From assembly GCA_913009915.1 (NCBI GenBank), contig CAJVYZ010000184.1:1-6284 (forward strand): a stretch of 6,284 bases of DNA, read 5' to 3'. Shown one piece after another: positions 5,846-6,284 of this stretch. Source of the DNA: an uncultured Gemmatimonadota bacterium (GTDB taxonomy: Bacteria; Gemmatimonadota; Gemmatimonadetes; Gemmatimonadales; GWC2-71-9). Numbering within the stretch: position 1 is the first letter of the stretch; the number at the start of each line of letters is the position of its first letter. The translations under genes and the position numbers were made by a program. The notes under the pieces are model-generated. The model worked only from the letters and a program-made list of their open reading frames with translations. It did not search any database and had not been told where the DNA came from.

Positions 5846-6284
5846 GGTAGCTGCTCCAAAGTAGTTCCTGGAAAGTAGCTGGCCAGAATCTGGGAGTGTC
5901 CCAGTCCCGCCCGGGCGCGGCCGATGGTGCCCCACTGGCACAGTCCTACCCCATGCCCGGCGCCGGCGCCTTCCGCCACCACCCGGGTGACTCGGCCGCC
6001 CTCCCGCCTTACGTCGAGCGTGAAGGCGTTGCTTCGAAGGATGCCACCGTCGGGCTGCAGCAGCACCCGGCGAACTGCCGGGCCGTCGACAGCGACAGTG
6101 CGTTGCTGGAACTCGACGGCGAGCCGGGCCACGCGGTGGGATCCGGTCCGGTCAGCCACGCGAACGTTCTCGAGGGCACCGAGATCCGCCGCGTTGGTTC
6201 CGGTCTGTGCCGGGAGTGTCCGTCGCAGGGTGCGGGGCGCGGATCTGCGTCGTGTAGGGCAAGGGTGCAGAACTCGGGGGTCGC
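5842..6284 (-). CDS. SpoIID/LytB domain protein, C-terminal part (runs off the window)
   Basis: About 147 C-terminal residues are visible; the gene begins beyond the right edge. The best evidence is the SpoIID/LytB ending: GILRSNAFTLDV, then GAGAGHGVGLCQWGTIGRARAGLGHSQILASYFPGTTLEQL, which matches the family pattern GxGHGVGxxQWGAxxxAxxGxxxxxILxxYYPGTxL. Upstream, ALENVRVADRTGSHRVARLAVEF fits the preceding beta region. SpoIID in Bacillus cleaves or remodels denuded peptidoglycan glycan strands, and LytB-type proteins stimulate amidases; in a non-sporulating diderm the role is probably periplasmic cell-wall remodelling, which is inference. The catalytic Glu of SpoIID would lie in the missing part. 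The frame is open to the edge, and the GTG at 6159 is not a credible start because homologous sequence continues past it. The 3' end overlaps the beta-barrel start by four bases. Composition beyond about 6215 is Arg/Pro-rich and unconvincing. Confidence 0.85.
   Translation of the reverse strand, partial: DPRVLHPCPTRRRSAPRTLRRTLPAQTGTNAADLGALENVRVADRTGSHRVARLAVEFQQRTVAVDGPAVRRVLLQPDGGILRSNAFTLDVRREGGRVTRVVAEGAGAGHGVGLCQWGTIGRARAGLGHSQILASYFPGTTLEQLP
5854..5857 (-). promoter_or_regulatory. Ribosome binding site of the beta-barrel gene
   Basis: GGAG lies 8 nt before the ATG at 5845, within the last codons of the upstream SpoIID-like gene. It decides the start at 5845 in favour of the longer open frame and fits coupled translation through the ATGA overlap. 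Confidence 0.6.

Noticed and set aside
5342..5878. Open frame of 178 codons on the plus strand opposite the beta-barrel gene
   Set aside because: It has no signal or domain, while the minus strand has a signal peptide, strand pattern, ribosome site and coupled overlaps.
5846..5941. N-terminal extension of the beta-barrel gene to 5941
   Set aside because: It overlaps the SpoIID-like coding end and puts 32 residues before a clear signal peptide; the ATG at 5845 has a GGAG site.

Overview
This is a high-GC, densely packed stretch of what looks like an ordinary bacterial chromosome. The organism appears to be a diderm: there is a predicted outer-membrane barrel, several Sec signal peptides and an Lnb/DUF4105-type envelope protein. 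Gene style (HD-GYP with GAF, SpoIID-like protein in a diderm, TolB/CsgG-like protein with TPR) would fit Gemmatimonadota or a similar soil or marine lineage. That placement is inference, because no phylogenetic marker lies in the window. No mobile element, RNA gene, CRISPR array or long gene-free stretch was seen.

Left half (1-2765, + strand): the last codons of an upstream gene end at 52. A secreted TolB/CsgG-like periplasmic protein with a C-terminal TPR-like segment follows (67-756). After 68 bp comes a 646-residue regulator (825-2765) with a receiver-like N-terminus, a GAF domain and an HD-GYP domain. The HD-GYP motifs needed for cyclic-di-GMP hydrolysis are all present, but the catalytic core is split by an insertion of roughly 115 residues.

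Right half (2880-6284, - strand): this convergent group has four genes that probably form one operon. In transcription order they are a SpoIID/LytB-like protein (partial, running off the right edge), a small secreted beta-barrel-type protein, a Gfo/Idh/MocA-type NAD(P)-dependent oxidoreductase, and an Lnb-like (DUF4105) membrane protein. The junctions are an ATGA overlap, a 9-bp gap whose Shine-Dalgarno overlaps the previous stop codon, and a GTGA overlap, so translational coupling is likely throughout. Three of the four products are predicted to act in the envelope (peptidoglycan, outer membrane, possibly lipoprotein N-acylation).

The two groups converge on a 112-bp spacer (2766-2879 including edges) with no convincing terminator. 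The most notable points are the Lnb-like protein with its His/Cys pair, the split HD-GYP core, the oxidoreductase lacking the usual catalytic His, and the tight envelope operon. Nothing here is clearly a new defence or mobile system.
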